Shown here piece after piece: positions 9,298 through 17,528 of a DNA stretch of 64,000 nt. Positions within the stretch are counted from its first letter, which is position 1. The number at the start of each line of letters is the position of its first letter. The stretch comes from Acidithiobacillus ferrianus. GTDB taxonomy: Bacteria > Pseudomonadota > Gammaproteobacteria > Acidithiobacillales > Acidithiobacillaceae. Made by a program: the position numbers and the translations under genes. Where the stretch lies: the NCBI RefSeq assembly GCF_010378095.1, contig NZ_WNJL01000035.1, forward strand, positions 186,001-250,000. Direction: 5' to 3'. A model generated the notes under the pieces. That model was not told where the DNA came from and did no database searches. It saw only the letters and a list, made by a program, of their open reading frames with translations.

Positions 9298-10661
9298 GCG
9301 TCGTTATCTCCTTCACGAATGCGTCGTGCCCAGCCGTGGGCGCGTGCAAACAAGTCCCGCACGTCCCAATTCACCGCCTGTCCCCCGGCAATGCGCGGAT
9401 TTCCCTGTACCCAGACGTGACTGACTTGATCGCGCCCCGCACAATAGGCCACCTGGGAGACGGGATCGTAGACTGGGAAGGTGGCTGGATGATCCAGATC
9501 GATGGCGATGCAGTCCGCCGCTTTGCCGGGCTCCAGACTGCCGATTTCCGTGCCCCAGCCGATGGCTTTGGCGCCTCCCAAGGTCGCGGCCTCCAGTGCC
9601 GCCCAAGCGGGAAAGGCGGTGGGATCACCGCTCACGCCCTTTGCCAGCAGGGCGGCGATGCGCAACTCACCCAGCATGTCGAGGTCGTTGTTGCTAGCGG
9701 CGCCATCGGTTCCGATGGCGAGTCCGATGCCCTGTTGGCGCAGGACGGCTGTCGGCGCCATTCCCGATCCCAGTTTCAGATTGGATTCCGGGCAGTGCGC
9801 AATGTGTAGCCCCGAGTCGCGGCAAAGTGCCAAGTCATCGTCATTCAACTGGGTCATATGCACGGCGAGAAAATGCTGGTTCAATAAGCCCAGCCCGCCT
9901 AAACGCGCCAGCGGGCGCATGCCATCACGGGCAACGGCCTCCCGCACCTCGCTGGCGGTTTCATGGACATGCATGTGCACTGGCAGATCTTCCACTTTGG
10001 CCAGGTCGCGCGCGCCGCGTAAGCCCGCGTCGCCGACGGTGTAAGGGGCATGCGGGGCGATGCTCTGGCGAATGAGGGGCATCTTGCGCAGACGTGGCAG
10101 CAGGTCCGCCGCCGCCTGCAGGCAGGCATCGGCATTGGCCGCATAGGCGGTGGGGAAATCGAGGACGACGTGCCCGATGGTGGCCCGCATACCCATGCGC
10201 TGGGCCACTTCCGCCGCCGCTTCGGGGAAGAAGTACATGTCGTTGAAGGTGGTGGTACCGCCGCGCAGCATTTCCGCGATAGCCAGTTCCGTGCCCATGG
10301 CGACGAATTCCGGGCTGACAAAACGGCCTTCCACGGGCCAGATATGTTCATTCAGCCAGGTCACCAGCGGGAGGTCATCCGCGAGTCCGCGCATCAGGGT
10401 CATGGCCGCGTGGGTGTGGGCGTTCACCAGTCCCGGCATCAGGACGTGCCGGTCGAGGCGTGTGTAACTGGCCGCGGCGTACCGCTGCCGTATTTCCTCG
10501 GCTGGGCCGATGGCGACAATGTGTCCGTTGTGCACCGCCAGCGCGTGGTCGTGAAAGACCGTGCGCGGGTGGATGGGCAGCATCCAGCGTGCGCGAATGA
10601 GTAGGTCAACAGATTGCTGCACACCGTGCTCCATCGTGGTCGGCGAACGAGAAGGCACCAT
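9294..10661 (-). CDS. mtaD: TRZ/ATZ-family amidohydrolase, 5'-methylthioadenosine/S-adenosylhomocysteine deaminase type
   Basis: A 455-residue metal-dependent amidohydrolase. The metal site HTHAAMT (PGLVNAHTH), the later HMHVHE motif, the HxT/H region LAVHMTQLND and the aspartate in IGTDGAASNNDLD match MtaD-type deaminases. Expected reaction: deamination of MTA and SAH to inosine derivatives. An ATG at 10634 is an alternative start; neither start has a strong ribosome site. It is first in the coupled mtaD-ubiG-gph unit, an order also known from pseudomonads. The mtnA gene at 43.3 kb acts in the same methionine-salvage area. Confidence 0.88.
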   Translation of the reverse strand: MVPSRSPTTMEHGVQQSVDLLIRARWMLPIHPRTVFHDHALAVHNGHIVAIGPAEEIRQRYAAASYTRLDRHVLMPGLVNAHTHAAMTLMRGLADDLPLVTWLNEHIWPVEGRFVSPEFVAMGTELAIAEMLRGGTTTFNDMYFFPEAAAEVAQRMGMRATIGHVVLDFPTAYAANADACLQAAADLLPRLRKMPLIRQSIAPHAPYTVGDAGLRGARDLAKVEDLPVHMHVHETASEVREAVARDGMRPLARLGGLGLLNQHFLAVHMTQLNDDDLALCRDSGLHIAHCPESNLKLGSGMAPTAVLRQQGIGLAIGTDGAASNNDLDMLGELRIAALLAKGVSGDPTAFPAWAALEAATLGGAKAIGWGTEIGSLEPGKAADCIAIDLDHPATFPVYDPVSQVAYCAGRDQVSHVWVQGNPRIAGGQAVNWDVRDLFARAHGWARRIREGDNDA

Positions 10662-10724
10662 GTTAGCATAAGGGCGGCGGCCGCGAACAAAGGCCGCGCA
10701 GAAACGGTGCGGGTGCCCTCCTGG

Positions 10725-11894
10725 TCAGTCGCTGAGGGTCCGCTGGATCACCTTTGCGTAGGCCCAGACGGTCGCCGAGTAGTAGGTGCTTGGGTTGTAG
10801 CCCATGATGACGTAAAAGTTCGGGTAGGCAATAAACAGGGTCGGGCCGTGTTCGGTTTGCAGGCGCAGCAGACCCACCGGGGTCGTTTCCGGAAGTCCCG
10901 GTGCGGTCCTTGGTTGGATGCCTGCGGCGCGCAGTTGGGAAAGCGGGTGCTTGCCCTGCAGAAAGGGGGTGATGTCCGTCTGCGGGCCGCTGACCACCTG
11001 GCCCAGTACCGGCTGTCCCGGTTGCCAGCCGTGGCCGCGGAAGAAGTTGGCGGTGGAAGCCAGGACGTCTGCGGGCGACTGCCATAGATTGGGCATGGGC
11101 CCACCGGGTGGATCATTCCAGGTGACGCCGTAGCGCAGATAACTGCTGGAGAGGAACTGTGACATGCCCATGGCCCCCGCCTCTGAGCCTTTCAGCGTTT
11201 GCGGCGCTACGTTCAGGCGCTGCGCCAGTTTGAGTGTTTCTGCCGTTTGATGCAGGAAGAACCGCCGCCGTCCGGGCAGCGCCAGGGCCAGACTCAGGTT
11301 GCAATCGAGCACGGAAAAGTGGCCTTGAAAGGCCCCGAAGGCCGTTTCTATGTTGAGAATTCCCAGCAGAATCGGCCCGGGAACCCCATATTTCCGGCTG
11401 ACGGCCCGTAGGAGTCCGGCATGATCCCGCCAAAAGCGCACTCCCTGATCCACCCGATCCTGGCGCAGGAAGCGATCCCGATAACGCCACCAAGGGGAAG
11501 GGGTCGTTGGTGTTGCGGAGGGGGAAGGAGGGGTCATGAGCGCCACCGCGCGGGCGTCAAAGCGGGCGTTTTGCAAACTGGGAATCACGTAACTGGCGGG
11601 CAGCCCATCCCGTTTCTGCAGAATGCAGGCGATTTCCTGCATTCTGTGCTGATACTGTTGCGGGAAGTTGGGGAACGCCACGTTGCCGACACAGGTGCCG
11701 TTGATCCGCGGCATGACCGTGGCGCTGGGTTGCTCCGGCATGGGTGCTCCGGGCAAGGGTCGTGGCGCAGGTGTGGCGATGACTGGAGCAGCCGCGTGGT
11801 TTACCGCATCTACATGCGTCGCACAGGCTGACAAGGCCATCACCAACCAATGAGCGATTATTGTTTTGGAAGGTAGAGCCCGGTAGCTGCGCAT
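10725..11894 (-). CDS. Lytic murein transglycosylase, MltB family lipoprotein
   Basis: A 389-residue protein with a lipoprotein signal (lipobox LSAC near residue 24) and a proline-rich linker. The catalytic domain shows the MltB-type glutamate motif (GILNIETAFGAFQG), GAMGMSQF and the aromatic repeat TYYSATVWAYAKVI near the end. It should be outer-membrane anchored and cleave peptidoglycan glycan strands, leaving 1,6-anhydro ends. It is 37 bases downstream of the NlpC/P60 gene on the same strand, so the two wall hydrolases may be co-transcribed. Confidence 0.9.
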   Translation of the reverse strand: MRSYRALPSKTIIAHWLVMALSACATHVDAVNHAAAPVIATPAPRPLPGAPMPEQPSATVMPRINGTCVGNVAFPNFPQQYQHRMQEIACILQKRDGLPASYVIPSLQNARFDARAVALMTPPSPSATPTTPSPWWRYRDRFLRQDRVDQGVRFWRDHAGLLRAVSRKYGVPGPILLGILNIETAFGAFQGHFSVLDCNLSLALALPGRRRFFLHQTAETLKLAQRLNVAPQTLKGSEAGAMGMSQFLSSSYLRYGVTWNDPPGGPMPNLWQSPADVLASTANFFRGHGWQPGQPVLGQVVSGPQTDITPFLQGKHPLSQLRAAGIQPRTAPGLPETTPVGLLRLQTEHGPTLFIAYPNFYVIMGYNPSTYYSATVWAYAKVIQRTLSD

Positions 11895-11931
11895 GATGTC
11901 CGCCCGTGATCAGGTGTTGAAAAGGAAGTGT

Positions 11932-12525
11932 TTAAGGGGTTCGCATGGCCAGCAACTCGGCGGGCATGGGACGGCGCACACCATCCAGCCGCTGCGCCCA
12001 GTAGGGAGCCCGCAGGCTCTGCACAGCCACGCCCTGTTGGCGGTTCAAGGCACTGACGAAGCGATCGCCGCCGATATAAATGCCCACATGCGAAAAGGGT
12101 TGCCCCATCGTATTGAAGAACACCAGATCCCCAGGCCGGATACGGCCGACCCTGACGGTGGGCAGAGCCGCTGCCTGCGCGAAAGACGTGCGGGGAATCG
12201 ATACTCCGGCGCGGCCCAATACATATTGAATCAACCCACTGCAATCGAAGCCCGTGCGCGGATTTTCCCCGCCCCAACGGTAAGACTTGCCAATTTGCGC
12301 GATGGCATTGACGAGTACGGCGTCGAGTGTGGTGGCTTCCGCGTGGTGGTCATAGGCCGACGACGCATTGCCGGGAGAGGGAGAGGCCGGTGAATGTTCC
12401 GCAGGGGATGTCATGGTCGCGCAGCCGCTTAGTGTCAGCGTCAATAGCAGAAGGAATCCTCCCCCTCTGCTCACCGGATCGATGGGTGGCACTTTTTTGG
12501 GATTCTGCACAGGCGTTTTCCCCAT
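11932..12525 (-). CDS. NlpC/P60-family lipoprotein peptidase
   Basis: A 197-residue lipoprotein (lipobox LSGC near residue 34). The NlpC/P60 domain starts near residue 75 with YRWGGENPRTGFDCSGL carrying the catalytic cysteine; the catalytic histidine is in FSHVGIYIGG. It probably cleaves stem-peptide bonds in the wall from the outer membrane side. The start is the only ATG giving a compact signal. It resembles Spr/MepS-type enzymes, but the precise bond cleaved cannot be assigned. Confidence 0.9.
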   Translation of the reverse strand: MGKTPVQNPKKVPPIDPVSRGGGFLLLLTLTLSGCATMTSPAEHSPASPSPGNASSAYDHHAEATTLDAVLVNAIAQIGKSYRWGGENPRTGFDCSGLIQYVLGRAGVSIPRTSFAQAAALPTVRVGRIRPGDLVFFNTMGQPFSHVGIYIGGDRFVSALNRQQGVAVQSLRAPYWAQRLDGVRRPMPAELLAMRTP

Positions 12526-12656
12526 TCTTTATGCTTGGTAGTAGGTAAATAGCCGAAATGCCGCGTTTTGACAAGGAAAACCGCGTCGAAAGGGACGATA
12601 GGCGGATGCCCGCTCCTTGACGCGCACCGCACAGGAGGCTAGGATACGCCCACTTT

Positions 12657-12732
12657 TCCCCGGTAGCTCAGTCGGTAGAGCGGGTGACTGTTAATCACTA
12701 GGTCGGCAGTTCGAGCCTGTCCCGGGGAGCCA
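12657..12732 (+). tRNA. tRNA-Asn (anticodon GTT)
   Basis: A 76-base cloverleaf with encoded CCA. The acceptor stem TCCCCGG pairs with CCGGGGA, the T-loop has TTCGAGC, and the anticodon loop CTGTTAA gives GTT. It is the intact copy at the left end of the integrated element; its 3' part from 12686 is repeated at 19599. Confidence 0.97.
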
Positions 12733-12755
12733 TAATAATTGGGCACTTAGCGCAA
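12686..12755 (+). repeat. Left attachment repeat (attL)
   Basis: A 70-bp direct repeat identical to 19599-19668, containing the 3' half of tRNA-Asn from GACTGTTAATC onward and the start of its terminator. After one mismatch (C here at 12756, T at 19669) 14 more bases match. Confidence 0.92.
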
Positions 12756-12777
12756 CTTGCTAGGTGCCTTAATTTTT
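12742..12777 (+). terminator. Rho-independent terminator of tRNA-Asn
   Basis: GGCACTTAGC (12742-12751) pairs with GCTAGGTGCC (12759-12768) apart from one G-T pair; a T-rich tail follows at 12769-12777. The same terminator is duplicated at 19655-19690 by the integration event. Confidence 0.85.
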
Positions 12778-12780
12778 ACG

Positions 12781-12822
12781 GGCTAACGCGGGGCTAACCT
12801 CAGGAGGAAAAACGGGTTAGCC
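12781..12822. repeat. GGCTAAC cluster, left end (putative integrase arm sites)
   Basis: GGCTAAC occurs at 12781-12787 and 12792-12798 and reversed (GTTAGCC) at 12816-12822. The same heptamer forms a three-copy cluster at the other end of the element. Paired clusters inside both att sites are what arm-type integrase or excisionase sites look like. Confidence 0.6.
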
Positions 12823-12890
12823 GGGCCTATTCCGTCCAGCGGTGATCCGGGTGTCACGGTGACAGGTGGATGGGGTGCTGGGTGCGTCGT

Positions 12891-12990
12891 TCATGGGATT
12901 GTTTTGCAAAATAGGGCGGCGCTCATGGGGTGAATTTGCAAACAGGGGGGGCGTGCCATTCATGGGTTTAATTTGCAGAAGGGGGGGGGT
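12891..12990 (+). repeat. Three iteron-like direct repeats
   Basis: Units begin with TCATGGG at 12891, 12923 and 12960; each has a T-rich spacer, TTTGCA and then a G-run (consensus TCATGGGnTnnnTTTGCA). The spacing of 32 and 37 bases is about three helical turns. They may be replication-initiator or excisionase sites. Confidence 0.6.
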
Positions 12991-13108
12991 ACGTCATTTT
13001 GACGGCAAACAGCACCAGCCATGAGCAAAATTCATGTGGGCGTCCACGATGCCCCGCAAAGCCCCGGCTGCGTTGATTTTCAGCGGTCACAATGGCCGGG
13101 GTGTGCGA

Positions 13109-13348
13109 TTACGGCCTTATCAACTTCCTGATCTGGCGCCCCTCCCGGTCATACTCACGAATCAGCGCCATGACCGCCTGCATTTCTCGCCGGGCAGCAC
13201 GTATCCCGCTACTCTTGGCATTAGCCGCGCTCTTGGCCTTTCCGGCTTCGGTCACTGGTCCGGTCGATTGTTCCCACGGTCGCCATTGCCGGATCATCTC
13301 TGCCTGTTTTGCCCGGCGCTCCGGTGTCCAGCCGTTCGATATGCTCAT
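13109..13348 (-). CDS. Small element protein with STGP-type motif
   Basis: A 79-residue basic protein. The segment WEQSTGPVTEAGKAKSAANA resembles a glycine/proline motif (STGPKTxEGKxRSAxNA) found in small proteins of phages and integrative elements; no function is established. Its first 128 bases overlap the end of the upstream 217-residue gene in another frame. It is the last gene before the left att region. Confidence 0.6.
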   Translation of the reverse strand: MSISNGWTPERRAKQAEMIRQWRPWEQSTGPVTEAGKAKSAANAKSSGIRAARREMQAVMALIREYDREGRQIRKLIRP

Positions 13349-13874
13349 GGGTAATCTCCATTAGTTCGCTGTCATGATCTGATTTTACAGGGACGGGCGC
13401 GGGTGTCCCATTGTTGACTTGCATAGGTCCGGCACTCTGATTGATTTGTTGCTTGCCCACGAACACGGCGGGGTTTTTGAGGGTCGCCAATGCTTCAGCG
13501 GCGTTGACACATTGCCTTTGTGCCTTCAGCGATGCGGTCAGCCACATTTTGACGTGATCCGCGTTTTCGGTGTCCATCGCACGGCGGGCAAGGGCGTTGA
13601 ACATGGCGTCCAGGGTGTGCATCTGGCTACTCAGCATGGCCTCGATGCGGGTCATATCGCCATCGTTGACCTTCCTGGACTGGCCCACAAGTTCAGGGAT
13701 GGTGTATTGGGCATCGGGCGTAACGCTTCCCCAGGTGAATTTTTCCAGCGTCAGCGCGGCCTGCATCTCCGGCATGGTCGCGGCCTTCGCTGTGTCCTTC
13801 TCCGGGGTGGTCGGATTGCCGTTGATGTTGAGCTTCCGCACGGTGGTTGCTGGTGCCTTCGGTTTCGTGGTCAT
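13221..13874 (-). CDS. Element hypothetical protein, 217 residues
   Basis: The ATG at 13874 overlaps the preceding gene stop by 4 bases and follows an AGAGGA ribosome site, so it is preferred over an upstream in-frame start at 14123. The central region (about 65-150) is helical; the part KAQRQCVNAAEALATLKNPAV followed by QVNNG resembles a conserved family on proteobacterial mobile elements. No catalytic motif is recognisable. Position before an STGP-motif protein suggests a shared but unknown role. Confidence 0.7.
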   Translation of the reverse strand: MTTKPKAPATTVRKLNINGNPTTPEKDTAKAATMPEMQAALTLEKFTWGSVTPDAQYTIPELVGQSRKVNDGDMTRIEAMLSSQMHTLDAMFNALARRAMDTENADHVKMWLTASLKAQRQCVNAAEALATLKNPAVFVGKQQINQSAGPMQVNNGTPAPVPVKSDHDSELMEITHEHIERLDTGAPGKTGRDDPAMATVGTIDRTSDRSRKGQERG

Positions 13875-14056
13875 GGGTTCATCCTCTGTACGCGCCGGAT
13901 CATGGCGGCGTTGTTGTGAATAGCTCGATGGTCGGAGGGGGTGGCGGCCAGGAATACGCGGTTGGTGCCTACTGTGGCGACAAGATGCCCTCCGCGTGTC
14001 CGGCTGATCTGGATACCGGGGAACATCCTGTTCAGTTCGCGGATATGCCGGGTCAT
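13871..14056 (-). CDS. Small basic element protein, HicA-like in appearance
   Basis: 61 residues, coupled at both ends by ATGA overlaps with its neighbours, which supports translation. The sequence RELNRMFPGIQISRTRGGHLVATV with its RGGH turn resembles HicA-type double-stranded RNA-binding folds, where a histidine follows a GG turn. A HicB partner is not visible nearby, so a toxin role is not claimed. Confidence 0.55.
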   Translation of the reverse strand: MTRHIRELNRMFPGIQISRTRGGHLVATVGTNRVFLAATPSDHRAIHNNAAMIRRVQRMNP

Positions 14057-14268
14057 GACGGCGATCCCGCATACTCAGGACAGCGACGCGGGGCCATCGG
14101 AAAAGCTGCTCGATAGTCCCCACGATTTCCGGCTGGTGGCTGGCCTGTCACTGTGGCAAGGCAAGAGCCTATCCCCATCTTCGTGGTGCCTGGTTGGAAT
14201 CGGACACATGATCCGCATGTGACGGTCGCTGGTGCCGATTGCGGGGCTATATCTGGCTCAGGCTGCAT
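14053..14268 (-). CDS. Small cysteine-containing element protein
   Basis: 71 residues with CGSCVRFQP, GIGSC and a final PRRCPEY, a pattern of four cysteines seen in short replication-linked proteins of phages and integrative elements, perhaps a zinc knuckle. It overlaps its downstream neighbour by ATGA and its upstream neighbour by 22 bases. No activity is established. Confidence 0.6.
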   Translation of the reverse strand: MQPEPDIAPQSAPATVTCGSCVRFQPGTTKMGIGSCLATVTGQPPAGNRGDYRAAFPMAPRRCPEYAGSPS

Positions 14269-14453
14269 CGTAGGGGCGATGGTGGCATCACAATGCCCGT
14301 TTTGTCCTTTAGCAGCGCCAGCAGCGCGGCTTTGTGCTCACGAATGGCGGGGGCTAGACGGGCGGGGGTATCCCGGAACTTGAGCCGGTCCCCCTCGATC
14401 CAGATTTTGCCACCCGCCTGCTCAATCTCGGTGATGACCTCGGCGCCGTTCAT
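14247..14453 (-). CDS. TubC-docking-domain-like small protein
   Basis: 68 residues. The sequence GGKIWIEGDRLKFRDTPARLAPAIREHKAALLALL matches the pattern of TubC N-terminal docking-like domains that occur next to phage primases. It probably mediates a protein contact in the replication module rather than catalysis. The ATG at 14453 is 126 bases after the RepA-like ATPase stop. Confidence 0.65.
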   Translation of the reverse strand: MNGAEVITEIEQAGGKIWIEGDRLKFRDTPARLAPAIREHKAALLALLKDKTGIVMPPSPLRCSLSQI

Positions 14454-14579
14454 ACTTCACCATCCATAGGGGCGTCGTCGTCTGGAATGTGATCCCCTTG
14501 GCACTCTTGGCGCAAAGCCTGATTTTGCTGGCTTTCCGTGGGGTGGTCATCGTCAAGGGGATCAAGAGGACCAGTTTTC

Positions 14580-15707
14580 CTATATATAGATGTGATCCCC
14601 TTGATCCCCTTGGCTCTCTTGCGCGTCATCCGGCATCCAATTTTTCAGATGCCATTGCCACCCGCCCGCCTGCTTGGTTGATAGGATGCCTAACCCTTTC
14701 TTTGCTCGTTTCAGTGTTGCGGGCGCGATCCCGTCTTGATCGGCAGCCTCTTTGATCTCTCCAAACATCCGTGGTCCATCGGCCAGAATATTCAGCAGGA
14801 AGTCGGTCGCTTCTTCACGCGGCGACGGTCCCGATTCCTCGCCGGGCTTTTTGTCATCCTCGATCTGTCCGGCCAATTCTCTGGCGCTTCCTTCCAGGGG
14901 TTCACCCCAGAGGATGCAAGAGGCGTATATGTCGGCATGGCCGGGGACTGCGGTCTGCGCCAGGTCGTACTCGAAGCCGCCACCATCGTGGCCAATATTG
15001 GACTTAGTGCGGATCAATCGGCGCTTCTGGTCGTCGGCATCTTTGCCGGGCTTGATGGTTGCCCATACCAGACGGGCAAATGCTCCGAAGGCCAGCGATC
15101 CGGTGACGCGCTCCAAGGGGTCGCGGCCTGCGGTGCCCTTGGTGAAGTGGCTAATGCCCAGGACGGCGCAACCGAGATTCCCGGCAAGGTCCACAATAGG
15201 CTGCAAGCTGCGCCGGACTTCGGTGTTTTGGTGGCTATCCCCAGATACGGCGCTACTAATCGGGTCCAGAATCAGCAGACGGGGCTTAAAATTCGTCAGG
15301 GCAGATTCCAGCAGCGCCATGTCATTGGCCGGATCAAAGCCGCGTAACTTTCCGTCATCGCCCCGTGTACCGGTAATCAGGTGGACGCGGGCCACGTCTG
15401 CGCCCATCGCCATCAAACGCGGAACAAGGGTATCTGCGGGGTCATCCTCACCGCTCCACATAATTACATCGGCGGGTTGTCGGCATATCTCGCCATCGGG
15501 CCACCTTCCAGAGGCGGTCAGCGTAGCGGCGACGGCCAGCGCGATGGTGGTCTTTCCGGTCCCGGCCATGCCTGCCAGAACGTGCAGTTTTCCCGCGGCC
15601 AACCATCCAGGCCATATCCAACTGATTCCCTCTGGCGTGATGGATGATGCTCGGGTCAGGGTGACTCCGGGCTGCGGACTGGCCTCCTCATCCCATGTGC
15701 GGCTCAT
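14580..15707 (-). CDS. RepA-like AAA/RecA-fold ATPase of the element
   Basis: A 375-residue ATPase with Walker A GMAGTGKTT at residues 46-54, a Walker B-like RLLILDPIS near 142-150 and a downstream GISHFTK sensor region, the pattern of RepA/RSF1010-type hexameric helicases of phages and plasmids. The C-terminal 90 residues look like a winged helix (ATDFLLNILADGPRMFGEIKEAA). It overlaps the primase zinc-finger gene by 4 bases, so helicase and primase functions are made together. Confidence 0.85.
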   Translation of the reverse strand: MSRTWDEEASPQPGVTLTRASSITPEGISWIWPGWLAAGKLHVLAGMAGTGKTTIALAVAATLTASGRWPDGEICRQPADVIMWSGEDDPADTLVPRLMAMGADVARVHLITGTRGDDGKLRGFDPANDMALLESALTNFKPRLLILDPISSAVSGDSHQNTEVRRSLQPIVDLAGNLGCAVLGISHFTKGTAGRDPLERVTGSLAFGAFARLVWATIKPGKDADDQKRRLIRTKSNIGHDGGGFEYDLAQTAVPGHADIYASCILWGEPLEGSARELAGQIEDDKKPGEESGPSPREEATDFLLNILADGPRMFGEIKEAADQDGIAPATLKRAKKGLGILSTKQAGGWQWHLKNWMPDDAQESQGDQGDHIYI

Positions 15708-16201
15708 TGAACACCCCCGGCTGCGCGTAAGGCGTCGCTGATTCGCTCCTCGGCCAGCGCCAGCCGGTCCAGGGATTCCGCGTCCATCGCCTCACCACGA
15801 TTGACGGCCTCGATAATCAGCCGGGCGACGGTGGCTTCATGCGCGATCCCGGTCAGGCAGTCCCGATAATCGAATGGGCGACGCATTGGGCCGGTGCCGT
15901 GATCCTTGAGGCTGCGCCGGTCGCCCGGAAATAGGTCCGCCATTTCCAGATTGAGAGCGCCGACGATCTCGGCAACTCCGCACCCACTCCGGCATATCAG
16001 CAAAACCTTGTGATCTTCAGCCTCACGGATAGAAAGTGACGGTCGTTTGTCATCATGCGCGGGGCAGCAGGCGATCCACTTGTCTGGCGCTGTGCGCTTT
16101 ACGCGGTCCAGACGGTGCAGAATCAAATCTATGGGGTTATCATTGGATCGTGCGTTGTCGTATGCCGTCCCTTGGCCGGGGCGGCTTTTTTGTGGGGTCA
16201 T
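15704..16201 (-). CDS. Primase-type CHC2 zinc-finger protein
   Basis: A 165-residue protein. CCPAHDDKRPSLSI and ICRSGCG give the CHC2-type zinc ribbon (C..H...C..C) that primases use to read template DNA. A TOPRIM catalytic domain is not visible, so this is a stand-alone template-recognition subunit or a degenerate primase. The ATG at 16201 is preferred because it lies just after the AlpA-like gene stop; 16315 would run into that gene. Confidence 0.75.
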   Translation of the reverse strand: MTPQKSRPGQGTAYDNARSNDNPIDLILHRLDRVKRTAPDKWIACCPAHDDKRPSLSIREAEDHKVLLICRSGCGVAEIVGALNLEMADLFPGDRRSLKDHGTGPMRRPFDYRDCLTGIAHEATVARLIIEAVNRGEAMDAESLDRLALAEERISDALRAAGGVQ

Positions 16202-16203
16202 GG

Positions 16204-16464
16204 TCAACCCTCCGCGCCAGTGCGACGCTTGGCGATCCACGCGGCCAGGTCGGCGATGCGGTAACGGACAAGGCGTCCGGTCTTGATGAACGGCAGGTTG
16301 TAGCGGCCAGTACAACGCCAGTTGCAGAGCGTTGCGGGCTTCACGTCCAGAACGATGGATGTCTTCTGTTCATCAATCTGTGTGGGGATGGCTGCGGGCG
16401 GATAGCCCAGGGTGCGGCCAATCTCCGCGATGATCTGGTGTACTGTTTCGGACTCGTTTTGCAT
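16204..16464 (-). CDS. AlpA/excisionase-type helix-turn-helix protein
   Basis: 86 residues; the C-terminal half (VKPATLCNWRCTGRYNLPFIKTGRLVRYRIADLAAWI) is a winged helix-turn-helix of the HTH_17/AlpA class with the usual W-x5-G-x-L-P-x-I-K-x-G-x-x-V-R-Y order. Such proteins act as excisionases or activate integrase genes. It lies 2 bases from the primase gene and is the first gene of the replication unit, so it is a likely regulator. Confidence 0.8.
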   Translation of the reverse strand: MQNESETVHQIIAEIGRTLGYPPAAIPTQIDEQKTSIVLDVKPATLCNWRCTGRYNLPFIKTGRLVRYRIADLAAWIAKRRTGAEG

Positions 16465-16551
16465 GGGAAAGCGCCTTTTTGCGGTGAGTGACGGCGCTTA
16501 TGGTGCGGGGGTTTTGGGCGGTTAAATATTGGGGCAAGTTCAAAAAACCAA

Positions 16552-16665
16552 CCCCCCATAAATCGGCATCATGGGGGGATGTTACAGGATAAACCTAGGG
16601 GTGGTTCTTAGTCAGCCTTGCACCAAGGGCTAGCAAGTACGGGGCTTTAACCTAGGGGGTGGTTC
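16552..16665. repeat. Inverted and direct repeats upstream of the element replication unit
   Basis: CCCCCCAT (16552-16559) and ATGGGGGG (16571-16578) form an inverted repeat about 90 bases upstream of the AlpA-like gene. AACCTAGGGGTGGTTC-like direct repeats lie at 16592-16607 and 16649-16665, the second covering the stop of the 257-residue gene. These could be regulator binding sites. Confidence 0.5.
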
Positions 16666-17425
16666 CGTTCGGGGTGGTCGGTGCCCCTCCCTTGGAGTCC
16701 CAATTGGCAATAGGGGAAATGTCTTGAATCATACTTTTTTTGGGCATTCCTTCCTCATCGGCAAGTCCTAACGTCTCCGCGTTCACTGTCAGCCATTTTT
16801 CGATCTTCTGCTTTACGCTTTTCCCGCGCTCATAGTCTGGTGTATTGCTGACATACTCCCAGGCTTTTACCAATGCGGCTAGTTTGGGTGCATAGTGCGG
16901 GTGCTTGGGGTTCAGGTATTCCGCCGTACCCCTTGGCTCATCTTCGGGAAAAAAGAACCCCTCAACCACCCCTCTACTACGTAGCCATTCGCGCAAGTCC
17001 TCGCGGTCGATGGTGGTCCCGTTCCAGTCTGGTTCTCTGCGGATGACGCACCCGATATAACGGGCGTCATCGTCTGGCGACGGCTCGCCTTCTTCCGTTT
17101 CGAACCGTGCTGGAGAACATGTCGCTAAAGTCTCATCGTCCCATCCGAAAGAATTGTCCTCAACCCATTTCCAGGGGTATGCAATTCGCGCTTTAAGTTT
17201 GCCGCCTGTGACGGCCCTCTTAATGGCCGCAGATATAACCCCCACATACCTGTGTGCATCATCGTATGTGTTACCGGCAAATTCGTTGTCCCACCGATCA
17301 TCCGTGGGATCGACACCATAATGAAGCATTGCAGCTTCAAAAACGGTGAACTGATCGTGCATTGCCCAAAATGTGGAGGGAGTTTTATATGCGTAAATTG
17401 GGTTCTCTGGTTTTTTCTCTGCCAT
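16652..17425 (-). CDS. Element hypothetical protein, 257 residues
   Basis: Acidic protein rich in W and Y. No catalytic motif is recognised. The segment GTAEYLNPKHPHYAPKLAALVKAWEYV is of a type often found in unknown proteins on proteobacterial integrative elements. The ATG at 17425, after GGAGCGCAGGATT, is preferred; an ATG at 17470 would add 15 residues but has no ribosome site. Confidence 0.7.
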   Translation of the reverse strand: MAEKKPENPIYAYKTPSTFWAMHDQFTVFEAAMLHYGVDPTDDRWDNEFAGNTYDDAHRYVGVISAAIKRAVTGGKLKARIAYPWKWVEDNSFGWDDETLATCSPARFETEEGEPSPDDDARYIGCVIRREPDWNGTTIDREDLREWLRSRGVVEGFFFPEDEPRGTAEYLNPKHPHYAPKLAALVKAWEYVSNTPDYERGKSVKQKIEKWLTVNAETLGLADEEGMPKKSMIQDISPIANWDSKGGAPTTPNGTTP

Positions 17426-17528
17426 AATCCTGCGCTCCTTCTCTGCGCTTCCTTCGGGAATAGGTGCCATGCCAAGCCGGTGAAGGTTCCGGCCTTTCGG
17501 GAGCTACCCTAGGGCATGGCGGTGAAAC

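Larger units (their letters stand above)
12733..13108. other. Gene-free left end of the element: arm-type repeats and iteron-like repeats
   Basis: No credible gene lies here. The stretch contains the tRNA terminator, three GGCTAAC copies (12781, 12792, reversed at 12816) and three iteron-like direct repeats between 12891 and 12990. It is probably the cis-acting region for integration, excision or replication. Confidence 0.7.

Noticed and set aside
12891..12990. CRISPR array
   Set aside because: Only three units, degenerate and with G-runs instead of variable spacers; no cas genes.
14752..15741. 329-codon plus-strand frame within the element
   Set aside because: Lies opposite the RepA-like ATPase whose Walker motifs are intact; composition is that of a shadow.
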